A stretch of DNA of 64,000 nucleotides from an uncultured Algibacter sp. (GCF_947495675.1 NZ_CANLZX010000003.1:124001-188000); one strand, 5' to 3'. Counted from the stretch's first letter, positions 35,450-44,951 are shown. Made by a program: numbers and translations. Notes: a model not told the origin generated them from the sequence alone.

Positions 35450-36019
35450 TTATAATTTTAGTTTTAATAAGTTATCAATATGTTTTACTGCTGTTTCTAA
35501 TCGAGTTTTTTTATCGCCTTTTAAAAGCACAAAAGGTTTATTATATTTTACTAATGTATCTTTAAAAGCTTTAAACATTTCTTCTCTATGTTCTGGCTTG
35601 TCTCTTAAATCATCAGCCTCCCAAGGCGTATCAATATAAGTTAAAAAATACAAATCGTAAGTATTTTGCAAAGCATGTTTTTCAAGAATTGGATCACAAG
35701 TACCAATATAATAAGCTTCAGAATACACTTTAGTTTCTAGTAAATCTGTGTCGCATATTAGTACTGAATCTGTTTTTCTTGCAAGTTCATTTTCAAGTTT
35801 CATTTGCCCCTCTGCAATAGGTAATAAATCTTGTGGCTCGCATGTTTTACGCTCATTATTCCATTTGTTTTGTAAATATTCACGGGCATATTCTGGCACC
35901 CAAACTGAATTATAATGTCTCGCCAAATGACGAGATAATGTAGTTTTACCAGTAGATTCTGGTCCAAACAATACTACTTTTATACAGTTTGAGGGCTGTT
36001 GTTTATATTTTTCTTCCAT
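35450..36019 (-). CDS. NadR-like P-loop nucleoside kinase
   Basis: A 189-residue P-loop protein. GPESTGKTT (residues 19-27) is the Walker A loop, and PEYAREYL and the DTDLLETKVYSE segment are typical of the kinase domain of NadR. Those enzymes phosphorylate nicotinamide riboside. It overlaps pnuC by 40 bp, so the two products work together: uptake, then trapping by phosphorylation. Since the next transcript is controlled by a TPP riboswitch, a thiamin-related substrate cannot be excluded. Confidence 0.85.
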   Translation of the reverse strand: MEEKYKQQPSNCIKVVLFGPESTGKTTLSRHLARHYNSVWVPEYAREYLQNKWNNERKTCEPQDLLPIAEGQMKLENELARKTDSVLICDTDLLETKVYSEAYYIGTCDPILEKHALQNTYDLYFLTYIDTPWEADDLRDKPEHREEMFKAFKDTLVKYNKPFVLLKGDKKTRLETAVKHIDNLLKLKL

Positions 36020-36612
36020 GCAATATATCCAAAAATGGCAATAAATGTAAATCCTAAATATTGTAAACTAGTAAACGTAAAACCTTTATAAAAATACAAA
36101 GGAACTGAAATAATATCTCCAATAATCCAGAATATCCAATTTTCTAACTTTCGTTTTGCCATTAACCACATACCTACAAAAAATATGGCTGTAGTAATAG
36201 TATCAACATAAGCTACCCAACTTGTCCATTTATCAAAGCTTTTGTAAACTAAATAAACAAATAAGAGTGTAGCTAAAAATATGGCTATACTTATCTTTTT
36301 TTCGTTGTATGTTGTTTTGGAAATTGGAGTAACCCTCAAAGTGTCAACTTTTTTCGTCCAAATGTACCATCCATAAACACTCATAATAAAATAGTAAGCA
36401 TTTATCATCATATCTCCTAACAACTCCCATTTTAGTAACAAATACACAAAAATAATTGTGCTTATCATACCTGTTGGAAATACTAAAACTTTATTTTGCT
36501 TTGAAAACCAAACAGACATGAAACCAAAAATGACAGCTACTATTTCTAGCGCAATATCACTTGTTTCATATTCGGCATATTGACCAAAAAAAAACTCGAA
36601 AACGTGGTTCAT
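35980..36612 (-). CDS. pnuC: PnuC-family vitamin transporter
   Basis: A 210-residue inner-membrane protein with about seven helices. It has the PnuC-type W-rich regions (MSVYGWYIWTKK and ENWIFWIIGDIISVPLYFYKG). PnuC carriers move nicotinamide riboside by facilitated diffusion, trapped by a NadR-type kinase such as the overlapping downstream gene. The related PnuT carriers in Bacteroidota carry thiamin and are often linked to TPP riboswitches. Gene context here supports both ideas, so the substrate is open. Confidence 0.88.
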   Translation of the reverse strand: MNHVFEFFFGQYAEYETSDIALEIVAVIFGFMSVWFSKQNKVLVFPTGMISTIIFVYLLLKWELLGDMMINAYYFIMSVYGWYIWTKKVDTLRVTPISKTTYNEKKISIAIFLATLLFVYLVYKSFDKWTSWVAYVDTITTAIFFVGMWLMAKRKLENWIFWIIGDIISVPLYFYKGFTFTSLQYLGFTFIAIFGYIAWKKNINNSPQTV

Positions 36613-36731
36613 AAGTGCTTCTGTTTGTTTTTACAACCTTTATTCTTAGCAAACATATTTCTTAATTTAAAAATGAATTTTTTATTTCCTTATTTTCAAA
36701 AAGTAATCAATTCATTGTAGTTACCAAAAAT

Positions 36732-36824
36732 TTAAATACTTAATGGATTTTCTATAACTGTAAACTTAGAATAAGTATTGCTTTTATAAATTCTATTACT
36801 TGTATCTCTTAATCGACCTGCCAT
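36732..36824 (-). CDS. Possible 30-residue ORF upstream of pnuC
   Basis: In the 247-bp gap before pnuC an ATG at 36824 opens a frame of 30 codons (MAGRLRDTSNRIYKS...). The product is hydrophilic and basic. There is no recognised family. It may be chance. The rest of the gap holds nothing I can identify. Confidence 0.2.
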   Translation of the reverse strand: MAGRLRDTSNRIYKSNTYSKFTVIENPLSI

Positions 36825-36859
36825 GTTGATAACTTTAAATCAAGTGAAATTTCCATTTT

Positions 36860-37585
36860 TTATTTTTTTAATTCATCAAAAAATAATTCGTCTTCTTCAA
36901 AAGCAGTTCCTATAACTACTAAATCTGCCCCTGCATTATAAGCATTTTGTAGTTGCTCTTTACTTTTAATACCGCCACCAACTATTAAAGGGATATTTAA
37001 TTCCTTTTTAACCTGTAAAATAATAGATTGGGTAAGTGTTTCTTTAGCTCCACTACCAGCTTCTAAATATATAAGTTTCATGCCTAATAACTGTCCTGCT
37101 ATGGCTGTGTCAACTATATTTTGAATATGATTTCTTGGCATTGGCGCTGTATTTGTCACCTTCTCTACTGCTGTTTTCTTACCACTTTCTATTAAAATAT
37201 AACCTGTTGATATAACCTCTAAATTTATGTTTTTTAATTTTGGAATTGCCTCTACATGCTTACCAATTAAGTATTCTGAGTTTCTTCCAGAAAGTAATGA
37301 CAAAAACAGCAATGCATCAGCCCTTTTAGTAATTTGAGTAACATCTCCAGGAAATAAAACAATGGGTAAAGTGGTGTGTTTTTTTAATTCTGAAACCAAA
37401 ATATCAGTTGCATTATTATAAACCAAACTTCCTCCTACAAAAATGTGTGTTGCAACAGATGCATTTACTTTCTTAACAAATTGTTGAGTATTTTCAATTA
37501 AAAATTTGTCTGGATCAATTAATACTGCCATTAATTTTTCACCATTTTTAACGGCAACTTGTATGTTACTATAAATTAAATTCAT
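36860..37585 (-). CDS. Geranylgeranylglyceryl/heptaprenylglyceryl phosphate synthase (PcrB-like)
   Basis: A 241-residue TIM-barrel protein with the family motifs MAVLIDPDKF, LIYLEAGSGA and IVGGGIKSKEQL. It joins a polyprenyl diphosphate to glycerol-1-phosphate by an ether bond. Bacteroidota often carry this archaeal-type synthase, although the final product there is unsettled. Its start at 37585 is immediately after the phosphopantetheinyl transferase stop at 37586, so the two are translated from one mRNA. Confidence 0.9.
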   Translation of the reverse strand: MNLIYSNIQVAVKNGEKLMAVLIDPDKFLIENTQQFVKKVNASVATHIFVGGSLVYNNATDILVSELKKHTTLPIVLFPGDVTQITKRADALLFLSLLSGRNSEYLIGKHVEAIPKLKNINLEVISTGYILIESGKKTAVEKVTNTAPMPRNHIQNIVDTAIAGQLLGMKLIYLEAGSGAKETLTQSIILQVKKELNIPLIVGGGIKSKEQLQNAYNAGADLVVIGTAFEEDELFFDELKK

Positions 37586-38212
<627 letters not shown>

Positions 38213-38235
38213 TTAATATTTTAAATGTTATTGGT

Positions 38236-38243
38236 TATCTTTG
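38236..38243 (+). promoter_or_regulatory. -7 promoter box of ahcY
   Basis: TATCTTTG matches TAnnTTTG. The ATG at 38345 then has a leader of about 95 nt. Within it CTAAGC (near 38250) could pair with GCTTAG (near 38310), but I recognise no SAM or SAH riboswitch. Confidence 0.45.
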
Positions 38244-38344
38244 CAAACTCTAAGCAAAAAGTATGATTTCTAGAAGCGAATTTAAGTATTTTAAGTTCTA
38301 ATCACAATGAAGCTTAGTATTAAAAAAACAAAAGAAAAATTACT

Positions 38345-39661
38345 ATGAGCACAAAAACAATTCCTTACGTAGCTAGTAAAGTAAAAGACATCTCTCTTGC
38401 TGAATGGGGGCGAAAAGAAATAGAATTAGCCGAAGCAGAGATGCCAGGTTTAATGAGTCTTCGCGAAGAATACAAAAACGAGCAACCATTAAAAGGTGCT
38501 CGCATTGCTGGTTGTTTACACATGACCATACAAACAGCTGTATTAATTGAAACTCTTCAAGCTCTTGGAGCCGAAGTTACATGGAGTTCTTGTAACATCT
38601 TTTCAACACAAGATCAAGCTGCAGCTGCAATTGCTGCTACTGGAACATCTGTTTACGCATGGAAAGATATGACCGAAGAAGAATTTGATTGGTGTATTGA
38701 ACAAACTTTATTTTTTGGTGAAGACAGACAACCACTAAACATGATTTTAGATGATGGTGGAGATTTAACTAATATGGTACTAGACAAGTATCCAGAATTA
38801 TCTGCAGGAATTAAAGGTTTATCTGAAGAAACTACTACGGGAGTTCACAGACTTTATGAAAGAGTTAAAAATGGCACTTTAACCATGCCAGCTATAAACG
38901 TGAATGACTCTGTAACTAAGTCTAAATTTGATAACAAGTATGGTTGTAAAGAATCTGCAGTTGATGCTATTCGTCGTGCAACAGACATTATGTTAGCAGG
39001 AAAACGTGTAACCGTATGTGGTTATGGCGATGTTGGAAAAGGTACAGCTGCGTCTTTTAAAGGAGCAGGCTCTATAGTAACTGTTACAGAAATAGACCCA
39101 ATTTGTGCATTACAAGCTGCAATGGATGGTTTTGAAGTTAAAAAACTAGAAACTGTTGTTGCTAATTCTGATATTGTTATTACAACTACAGGGAATAAAG
39201 ATATTGTTTGTGCTGAACATTTCAAGGCCATGAAAGACAAGACCATAGTTTGTAATATTGGGCATTTTGATAATGAAATTCAAATGGCTTGGCTAAATGA
39301 TAACTACGGAAATACTAAAAACACAATAAAACCTCAGGTTGATAAATATACTATAGATGGTAAAGATATTATTATTTTAGCTGAGGGACGATTGGTAAAC
39401 TTAGGTTGCGCTACTGGCCACCCAAGTTTTGTAATGAGTAACTCATTTACCAACCAAACTTTAGCTCAAATTGAGCTATGGAAAAATGCAGACGCTTATA
39501 AAAACGAAGTATACATGTTACCTAAGCATTTAGATGAAAAAGTTGCTAAATTGCACTTAGCTAAAATTGGTGTAGAGCTAACTGAGCTTCGTGATGACCA
39601 AGCAAGCTATATTGGTGTAACTGTAGATGGACCATATAAACCAGAGCATTACAGATACTAA
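38345..39661 (+). CDS. ahcY: Adenosylhomocysteinase
   Basis: A 438-residue enzyme of standard length. The NAD-binding loop [17 protein letters not shown], the substrate-binding segment with [15 protein letters not shown], and the conserved C-terminus [11 protein letters not shown] are all present. It splits S-adenosylhomocysteine into adenosine and homocysteine, relieving inhibition of methyltransferases. It is a single gene, with a strong terminator behind it. Confidence 0.98.
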   Translation: MSTKTIPYVASKVKDISLAEWGRKEIELAEAEMPGLMSLREEYKNEQPLKGARIAGCLHMTIQTAVLIETLQALGAEVTWSSCNIFSTQDQAAAAIAATGTSVYAWKDMTEEEFDWCIEQTLFFGEDRQPLNMILDDGGDLTNMVLDKYPELSAGIKGLSEETTTGVHRLYERVKNGTLTMPAINVNDSVTKSKFDNKYGCKESAVDAIRRATDIMLAGKRVTVCGYGDVGKGTAASFKGAGSIVTVTEIDPICALQAAMDGFEVKKLETVVANSDIVITTTGNKDIVCAEHFKAMKDKTIVCNIGHFDNEIQMAWLNDNYGNTKNTIKPQVDKYTIDGKDIIILAEGRLVNLGCATGHPSFVMSNSFTNQTLAQIELWKNADAYKNEVYMLPKHLDEKVAKLHLAKIGVELTELRDDQASYIGVTVDGPYKPEHYRY

Positions 39662-39683
39662 AAGATTCTGATTATAAAAATAT

Positions 39684-39716
39684 AAATCCCAAGCAGTAAT
39701 GTTTGGGATTTTTTTA
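39684..39716 (+). terminator. Terminator after ahcY
   Basis: AAATCCCAA (39684-39692) pairs with TTTGGGATTT (39702-39711), followed by a T run. Confidence 0.85.
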
Positions 39717-39820
39717 TTTTGGTCGTTATAACAAAAGTTTTAATATTGAGTTTCTTTATTATAGTGTATTTGAACAAAAGGCAACTAGATCAAATAAAGT
39801 AAAAACTAAATTTCTATTTA

Positions 39821-40087
39821 TTAAGCATTATCTTCTTCAAAATACCACCAAAGACTAGAATCAATTGATTGCTTCATTTTATTAATATCAACTTCGTCTT
39901 TTAAAAACACAGTAATATTTTCGTTAACTCTATTTTGCCCAATACTTTCTCTAATCTCTATTACTTCAATTTCTTTAAAATGTTCTAAATGCTTCTTGAT
40001 TCTTTCATCCAAAGACTCATCACTTAAAAAAATCTTAATTGTAGGTTGGCTTGGGGAATTTCTAATTTCTGATCTAAACGGAAGCAT
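39821..40087 (-). CDS. Small hypothetical protein
   Basis: An 88-residue acidic cytoplasmic protein with alternating strand and helix segments (TIKIFLSD, helix around 25-36, IEVIEIRES, ITVFLKDEVD) and an aromatic tail WWYFEEDNA. The pattern could be a small ferredoxin-like alpha/beta fold. I recognise no family. It stands between ahcY and a DUF1569 gene, alone on its strand. Confidence 0.6.
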   Translation of the reverse strand: MLPFRSEIRNSPSQPTIKIFLSDESLDERIKKHLEHFKEIEVIEIRESIGQNRVNENITVFLKDEVDINKMKQSIDSSLWWYFEEDNA

Positions 40088-40181
40088 AATTAAATATTTT
40101 CAAGTTAGACAATAGTTGTAAATTGCAAATGCAATAGCTTAAAGTTAAGAATTAAATGAATACTTTGAAAATAATTTTTAT

Positions 40182-40652
40182 ATGGCAAATAATAAATTTG
40201 AAATTTTAGAACAACTTCTTAAGAATATAGAAGCTAATTTCCCTAACAAAAACATTGAGAACCCATCAATATCTAAAGCTAATATAGGCTGGCAATTAGA
40301 CCATACCTTGAAGGTTTTTAATGCTGTTAGTGAGTGGACAGAAAAATCTAATCCAGACGATTACAAGAAAAATTTTAATATTTGGCGTAGTTTATTATTT
40401 CGTTTAAAATATATACCAAGAGGAAAAGCTAAAGCACCAAAAAAGGTATTGCCATTAGAAACTATTACAATTGAAAATTTAAATACTCAATTACAAATTG
40501 CAAAAACTCATGTTACAAACTTAAAATCTCTACCCAAAAACTCATATTTTAAACATCATGTTTTTGGTATGCTCACTAAAAAACAAACACTTCTCTTTTT
40601 AGAAATGCATACCAATCATCATTTAAAAATAATTAAGGATATTTTGAAGTAA
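40182..40652 (+). CDS. DUF1569 / DinB-like protein
   Basis: A 156-residue protein with GWQLDHTLKVFN (about 36-47) and a C-terminal EMHTNHHLKIIKD. The spacing of His residues fits the metal-binding four-helix DinB/YfiT-like superfamily, and the overall pattern is that of DUF1569. The function is unknown. Members are guessed to be thiol-dependent transferases, which I cannot confirm. It is convergent with rpmA, and a shared terminator lies between them. Confidence 0.75.
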   Translation: MANNKFEILEQLLKNIEANFPNKNIENPSISKANIGWQLDHTLKVFNAVSEWTEKSNPDDYKKNFNIWRSLLFRLKYIPRGKAKAPKKVLPLETITIENLNTQLQIAKTHVTNLKSLPKNSYFKHHVFGMLTKKQTLLFLEMHTNHHLKIIKDILK

Positions 40653-40653
40653 T

Positions 40654-40687
40654 AAAAAACCCTTTCTGAAAACAGAAAGGGTTTTTT
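40654..40687. terminator. Strong bidirectional terminator
   Basis: A 15-bp perfect stem (40654-40668 / 40673-40687) with an AAAA loop, A-rich on the left and T-rich on the right. It serves the DUF1569 gene on plus and the rplU-rpmA operon on minus. Confidence 0.95.
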
Positions 40688-40709
40688 TAAAAATTTTAAG
40701 AAAATTCTC

Positions 40710-40970
40710 TTAAGCCTCAAAAGGCTCAATAGAAACATAAGATCTATTATCTTTTTTCTTAGTAAATTTTACAAGACCATCTACTTGCGCGTGCAAAGTA
40801 TGATCTTTTCCTTGGTATACATTTTCACCAGGGTGATGTGTATTACCACGTTGTCTTAATATAATGTTTCCAGCAATAGCAGCTTGACCACCAAATATCT
40901 TAACGCCTAAGCGTTTCGATTCTGATTCTCTACCATTCTTAGAACTACCTACTCCTTTTTTGTGAGCCAT
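40710..40970 (-). CDS. rpmA: 50S ribosomal protein L27
   Basis: An 86-residue protein starting [22 protein letters not shown] with the conserved glycine-rich [18 protein letters not shown] block. The N-terminus reaches the peptidyl transferase centre. The start has no Firmicutes-type cleaved leader. It lies 40 bp after rplU in the usual L21-L27 operon. Confidence 0.98.
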   Translation of the reverse strand: MAHKKGVGSSKNGRESESKRLGVKIFGGQAAIAGNIILRQRGNTHHPGENVYQGKDHTLHAQVDGLVKFTKKKDNRSYVSIEPFEA

Positions 40971-41010
40971 TGTCTTAAGTTTTTATATTGTTATACTTAA
41001 GTGGTTGCTA

Positions 41011-41670
41011 TTAAGCTTTACCACCGTCTAATTCGTCTTGCCATTTTTTAAGCTCATCCCATTTACCATCAGCAGCTAATTTAGCTTGTGCTGGCCATGT
41101 GTCAGTTACGTGGTTTCCACGAACTCCTGCGATAATCTCAGATATTTTTGCAGAATCAGTTTTTGCTAATTCATCAAAAGTTGCAATACCAGCTTCAACT
41201 AAAGTTGATGCGATTTTTGGTCCAATACCTTCGATTTTCTTTAAATCATCGGCTTTACCAGTTTCTTTTTTAGCAGTTGCTTTAGGTGCAGCAGCTTTCG
41301 CTTCTACTTTTGGCTCTGCTTTTTTAACTTCTTTTTTAGGAGCAGCTTTTTTAGCTCCAGAAGCAGCAATACTTTCAATTACAATTTCAGTTAAAGATTG
41401 TCTGTGTCCGTTTTTTACACGGTAACCTTTACGTCTTTTCTTCTTGAATACTATTACTTTATCACCTTTAAGGTGTTTTAAGACTTTCGCACTTACTTGT
41501 GCTCCATCTATAGCCGGGGCGCCTACAGTTACATTGTCACCATCACCTAAAAGAAGTACGTTATCGAAAGAAACTTTCTTACCTTCTTCAGTTTGTAAAC
41601 GGTTAACAAAAACTCTTTGGTCTTTTTCAACTTTAAATTGATGCCCTGCTATCTCTACAATTGCGTACAT
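41011..41670 (-). CDS. rplU: 50S ribosomal protein L21 with C-terminal helix-hairpin-helix extension
   Basis: A 219-residue protein, twice the normal length of about 103. Residues 1-102 are a complete L21 (FKKKRRKGYRVKNGHRQ is the L21 signature). Residues 105-138 are a Lys/Ala/Glu/Pro-rich linker. Residues 140-219 contain KIEGIGPKIASTLVEAGI, a helix-hairpin-helix of the type binding nucleic acid, and a WPAQAKLAADGKW tail. The extension may contact rRNA or other RNA outside the ribosome core. Similar fusions occur in Flavobacteriia. Confidence 0.95.
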   Translation of the reverse strand: MYAIVEIAGHQFKVEKDQRVFVNRLQTEEGKKVSFDNVLLLGDGDNVTVGAPAIDGAQVSAKVLKHLKGDKVIVFKKKRRKGYRVKNGHRQSLTEIVIESIAASGAKKAAPKKEVKKAEPKVEAKAAAPKATAKKETGKADDLKKIEGIGPKIASTLVEAGIATFDELAKTDSAKISEIIAGVRGNHVTDTWPAQAKLAADGKWDELKKWQDELDGGKA

Positions 41671-41712
41671 AGCGTAACGTTTTTATTAATTAATTTTGTT
41701 CAAAAATGAGTG

Positions 41713-41743
41713 CAAATATACTGCTAATTAATTAATCTACAAA
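41713..41743 (-). promoter_or_regulatory. Promoter of rplU-rpmA
   Basis: Minus-strand TATATTTG (41720-41713) is a consensus -7 box, and TTTG at 41743-41740 is a -33 element 19 bases upstream. The rplU ATG is at 41670. Confidence 0.7.
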
Positions 41744-41757
41744 CGTTATCATTAATT

Positions 41758-42201
41758 TTAAGAAATATTTCTTGACTTTTTAAAAAGTTGCATCACAGTA
41801 AGTGAAGAAACTACTGTTGTAGCCAACCCCATTATAGCAACTACAAAGGTTACCATACCAATATCGGCATTAAAACCACCATTCATTTTTTTAAGTAATT
41901 CTGGCAAAAACTCAACATTAACCTCCGTTGAATAAAAAAGAAAAAAAATAGTGAATAATATAGTTGCTACAAATCCTGTTATAACACCTGTTTTAAAACC
42001 TTCTCCGTATGAAAAATTATCTGGGTTTTCTAATTTACTTAAACGCACAGCTTCATAAATTCCAAAACCAGTAATAATTGCATTTACAAAACTAAATGCA
42101 GGATTTGTATGTTTATTTACCAATGCCAATACTAAAAAATAAGCTATCAATACTGCACTAGTAACTAAGCCAAAACGAATGGGGAGAGATAGATTTTTCA
42201 T
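41758..42201 (-). CDS. DUF4199 membrane protein
   Basis: A 147-residue protein with four predicted helices (about 10-28, 35-50, 72-92, 118-142). The N-terminal block with LPIRFGLVTSAVL and the central YGEGFKTGVITGF are the DUF4199 pattern, a Bacteroidota family of unknown role often near glycosyltransferases. ATG 42201 is preferred, because the frame from 42267 adds 22 basic residues before the first helix. Confidence 0.8.
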   Translation of the reverse strand: MKNLSLPIRFGLVTSAVLIAYFLVLALVNKHTNPAFSFVNAIITGFGIYEAVRLSKLENPDNFSYGEGFKTGVITGFVATILFTIFFLFYSTEVNVEFLPELLKKMNGGFNADIGMVTFVVAIMGLATTVVSSLTVMQLFKKSRNIS

Positions 42202-42349
42202 ATTTAGTAAAGATTTAATTCTCTTAAATTTCGTAAAAATTCTTGAAATAAAATAATTCTTGGTCATTTATTAATAAGACAATGACTATAATTCTAGTTA
42301 TAAATTTTATAAAAACGAACTTTTTAACATGCTTAATGTCAATATTTAG

Positions 42350-42357
42350 TAAGTTTG
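42350..42357 (+). promoter_or_regulatory. -7 promoter box of the HMA lipoprotein gene
   Basis: TAAGTTTG matches TAnnTTTG, 27 bp before the ATG at 42385. No clear -33 element. Confidence 0.4.
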
Positions 42358-42384
42358 CATTAACAACAATAATATTAAACCCAA

Positions 42385-42957
42385 ATGAAGTCAATAAAAA
42401 TTATTTTAACACTTACACTAATTGCTACGCTTGCTTTTAGTTGTAAAAATGAAAAAAACCCTGAAGTTAAAACTGTTGAGGTTGAAACTGAAGTAGTAAA
42501 AGAATTAGATCCTAATGCTACTTATGCTAAAGCAGAATTTACAATTGATGGTATGACTTGTCAAATAGGCTGTGCTGCCACTATTCAAAAGAAAATTTCT
42601 AAAATGGATGGTGTAAAATCTGCAACTGTAGATTTTGACAAAAAACTAGCAATGGTTGAATACAATGAGGCTAAAGTAACTCCTACAACCCTTGAAGAAG
42701 CTGTAGCTAAAGTTTCAGACACTTACAAAGTAAGCGACATGAAAACGGTTGATGAATTCTCAACAAAGAAAAAATGTTCTGCAGAATGTAAAAAAGTATG
42801 CTCTAAAGAAGGTGCTACAGAAGCTGAAAAATTAGCTTGCAAAAAAGAATGTGCAAAAAAAGGTAATAAATCTTGTAATGGCGCTTTAAAAGAAAGCAAA
42901 GAAATGGCTTGTAAAACAGATTGCAAAAAAGCATGTTGCTCTAAAAAAGAAGCTTAA
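42385..42957 (+). CDS. Heavy-metal-associated-domain lipoprotein with Cys-rich tail
   Basis: A 190-residue protein. The lipobox LAFSC puts the lipidated Cys at residue 20. An HMA (ferredoxin-like) domain spans about 50-118, with the metal loop DGMTCQIGCAA, in which Cys59 and Cys63 are spaced CxxxC and not the usual CxxC. The last 62 residues carry ten Cys, mostly in CxxxC steps (CSAEC, CKKEC, CKTDC), plus many Lys. It would bind or buffer thiophilic metal ions in the envelope. No transporter gene is adjacent. It is a single-gene unit. Confidence 0.85.
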   Translation: MKSIKIILTLTLIATLAFSCKNEKNPEVKTVEVETEVVKELDPNATYAKAEFTIDGMTCQIGCAATIQKKISKMDGVKSATVDFDKKLAMVEYNEAKVTPTTLEEAVAKVSDTYKVSDMKTVDEFSTKKKCSAECKKVCSKEGATEAEKLACKKECAKKGNKSCNGALKESKEMACKTDCKKACCSKKEA

Positions 42958-43009
42958 TTTTTCTTTTAAATAATAACAAAGTAAGGTTTCTCATTTCGAG
43001 AAGCCTTTT

Positions 43010-43591
43010 TTATTTCCAAGTAACAGTCTCCATGATACGCTTAATATCCTTTTGCAAATAATTTGCTGCAGGTAGTATGGAGTCGTAATTAGGTTTTGCA
43101 TAGAAATACAAAGAACCTGTTAAAAAATGATTTACGCTATCTGTGACATAAAACTGTGCTGGCGATGCTACATTGCCTTTAACTTCAGATAGCATACCGT
43201 AAACTTTCCTTTGTTTATTTTCGAAAGGATATGCAGGAATCTCATCTGCCTTTTTTGTGTGTTCTAAAGTGAATTTTTGAGCATCTCTTAAAAAGTCTTT
43301 TAGATTTTTTTTATCCTTTTCAATAGCCTTATATGTTAAAAATATGGTGCCTTTTAATGTTGGGTACTCTAAATTAACACCATAACTTTTAGTTGGTGAT
43401 TTTAGTTGTTTAGACGCTACTTTTGTGGCTAATAAGTTTTTTTCAAATGTAAATGGTAACTCTAAACCAGCATCAACATACTTTGCAATTGGGTACTCCA
43501 ATCTTAATTCAGCTTTAGGCTTAGGTACATACTCTTCACCACAAGAAAAACAAAATACAAGTAATAATAAAAAAAGAAGATTCTTAATCAT
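43010..43591 (-). CDS. gldD: Gliding motility lipoprotein GldD
   Basis: A 193-residue lipoprotein (signal LLLLVFCFSCGEE, Cys near residue 17). The text YVPKPKAELRLEYP right after the lipid site and the C-terminal PAANYLQKDIKRIMETV are family-specific. GldD is one of the proteins needed for gliding in Flavobacterium, though its exact job is unclear. Its start overlaps the gldE stop by one base, the usual gldE-gldD arrangement. Confidence 0.93.
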   Translation of the reverse strand: MIKNLLFLLLLVFCFSCGEEYVPKPKAELRLEYPIAKYVDAGLELPFTFEKNLLATKVASKQLKSPTKSYGVNLEYPTLKGTIFLTYKAIEKDKKNLKDFLRDAQKFTLEHTKKADEIPAYPFENKQRKVYGMLSEVKGNVASPAQFYVTDSVNHFLTGSLYFYAKPNYDSILPAANYLQKDIKRIMETVTWK

Positions 43592-44895
43592 TAGGTTAAA
43601 GTAAATTTTATAAGCTTTATTCGTTTTTTGTCCATGGCCTCAATAGTAAAAATATAATTTTCAAAATTTATTTTACTATTAAGCTTAGGGAAACTACCAG
43701 ATATTTCTAAAACAAATCCCGCTATAGTTTCAGCCTCACCTTTGTTTTCTTCAAAAACTATTTCGTCTTCAAGTTTAATAATTTTATAAAAATCTTTTAA
43801 AGCTGTTTTACCTTCAAATACATAATTATTATCATCTAACTTAGAGTAAGTTAAATCCTCATCATCAAATTCATCACTAATATCGCCCACTATTTCTTCA
43901 ATAATATCTTCAAAAGAAATCAAGCCTGAAGTTCCGCCATACTCATCAACAACAACAGCTAAATGAACTTTCTTTTCTTGAAACTCTGCCATTAAATCAT
44001 CAAGCTTTTTGTTTTCTGGAACAAAAAATGGTTCTCGCAAAAGAGTTGTCCAATCAAACTGTTTTCTATCAATATATGGCAATAAGTCTTTTACGTACAA
44101 AATACCTTCAATAGTATCCATACTTTCTTTATAAACAGGTATTCTTGAATAACCATTTTCAATTATCTGTGGCATAATTTCAAGGTATTTCTGCTCTATA
44201 TTTAAAGCAAAAATATCAATACGCGGACGCATAACTTGTTTTGTATCAGTATTCCCAAAAGACACAATACCCTTTAATATTTTGTGTTCCTCTTTGGTGG
44301 TATCTTCTTCACTTGTTAACTCTAATGCTTGCGATAATTGATCGACACTTAAATTAGACTTTTGCTTACCTAATTTATTGTGAATTGCTAAAGTAACTCC
44401 TCGCATTGGTAAACTAATTGGAGACAAAATCACATCTAAAACCTTAAGAGGATAAGCCATAAAAGTGGCAAATTTTAAGTTATTTCTGCTCGCATAAATT
44501 TTGGGTAATATTTCTCCAAAAAGTAGAATTAAGAAGGTTACAACAATTACTTCTACAACAAATTTTATTTGTGGATTTGCGAGATTCCCAAACATAAAAT
44601 CCCCTAAAAAAGCAAATAGAATTACTATGGCTATATTAATAAAGTTATTTGCTACTAATATAGTTGCCAATAATTTTTTAGGACGCTCTAATAGTTGTGA
44701 TAAGATTTCTATACGTTTTGAATTTTGCTCTAGACCGGCATCAATATCATTTCTATTTAATGAGAACAAGGCAACCTCTGCTCCAGAAATAAGTGCAGAA
44801 CATAATAAAAGCAAAAACAATAATGCATAACTAAAAACAACTGATACATCAATTGCCATAATTAAATGTATTAAACTCGCGGGGTCAGGATCCAA
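43591..44895 (-). CDS. gldE: Gliding motility-associated protein GldE (CNNM/CorC-like)
   Basis: A 434-residue membrane protein: N-terminal CNNM domain with three or four helices (about 20-175, SGAEVALFSL), paired CBS domains (about 210-330, MRPRIDIFAL and VVDEYGGTSGLIS) and a C-terminal CorC/HlyC domain. The start MDPDPASL is the one typical of GldE. The family resembles Mg/Co efflux proteins, and GldE is linked genetically with GldD in gliding. It lies downstream of ssb. Confidence 0.93.
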   Translation of the reverse strand: MDPDPASLIHLIMAIDVSVVFSYALLFLLLLCSALISGAEVALFSLNRNDIDAGLEQNSKRIEILSQLLERPKKLLATILVANNFINIAIVILFAFLGDFMFGNLANPQIKFVVEVIVVTFLILLFGEILPKIYASRNNLKFATFMAYPLKVLDVILSPISLPMRGVTLAIHNKLGKQKSNLSVDQLSQALELTSEEDTTKEEHKILKGIVSFGNTDTKQVMRPRIDIFALNIEQKYLEIMPQIIENGYSRIPVYKESMDTIEGILYVKDLLPYIDRKQFDWTTLLREPFFVPENKKLDDLMAEFQEKKVHLAVVVDEYGGTSGLISFEDIIEEIVGDISDEFDDEDLTYSKLDDNNYVFEGKTALKDFYKIIKLEDEIVFEENKGEAETIAGFVLEISGSFPKLNSKINFENYIFTIEAMDKKRIKLIKFTLT

Positions 44896-44951
44896 TTATA
44901 ACTGGTTTGGTTAAACATAGACTGTAAGATAGGCTATTAACGTGTATAAAA

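Noticed and set aside
38244..38344. SAM/SAH riboswitch or leader peptide before ahcY
   Set aside because: A 12-codon frame and a 6-bp long-range stem can be drawn, but no known aptamer core is recognisable.
41099..41425. Plus-strand frame opposite rplU
   Set aside because: Shadow of the Lys/Ala/Glu-rich linker of L21; no independent signal.
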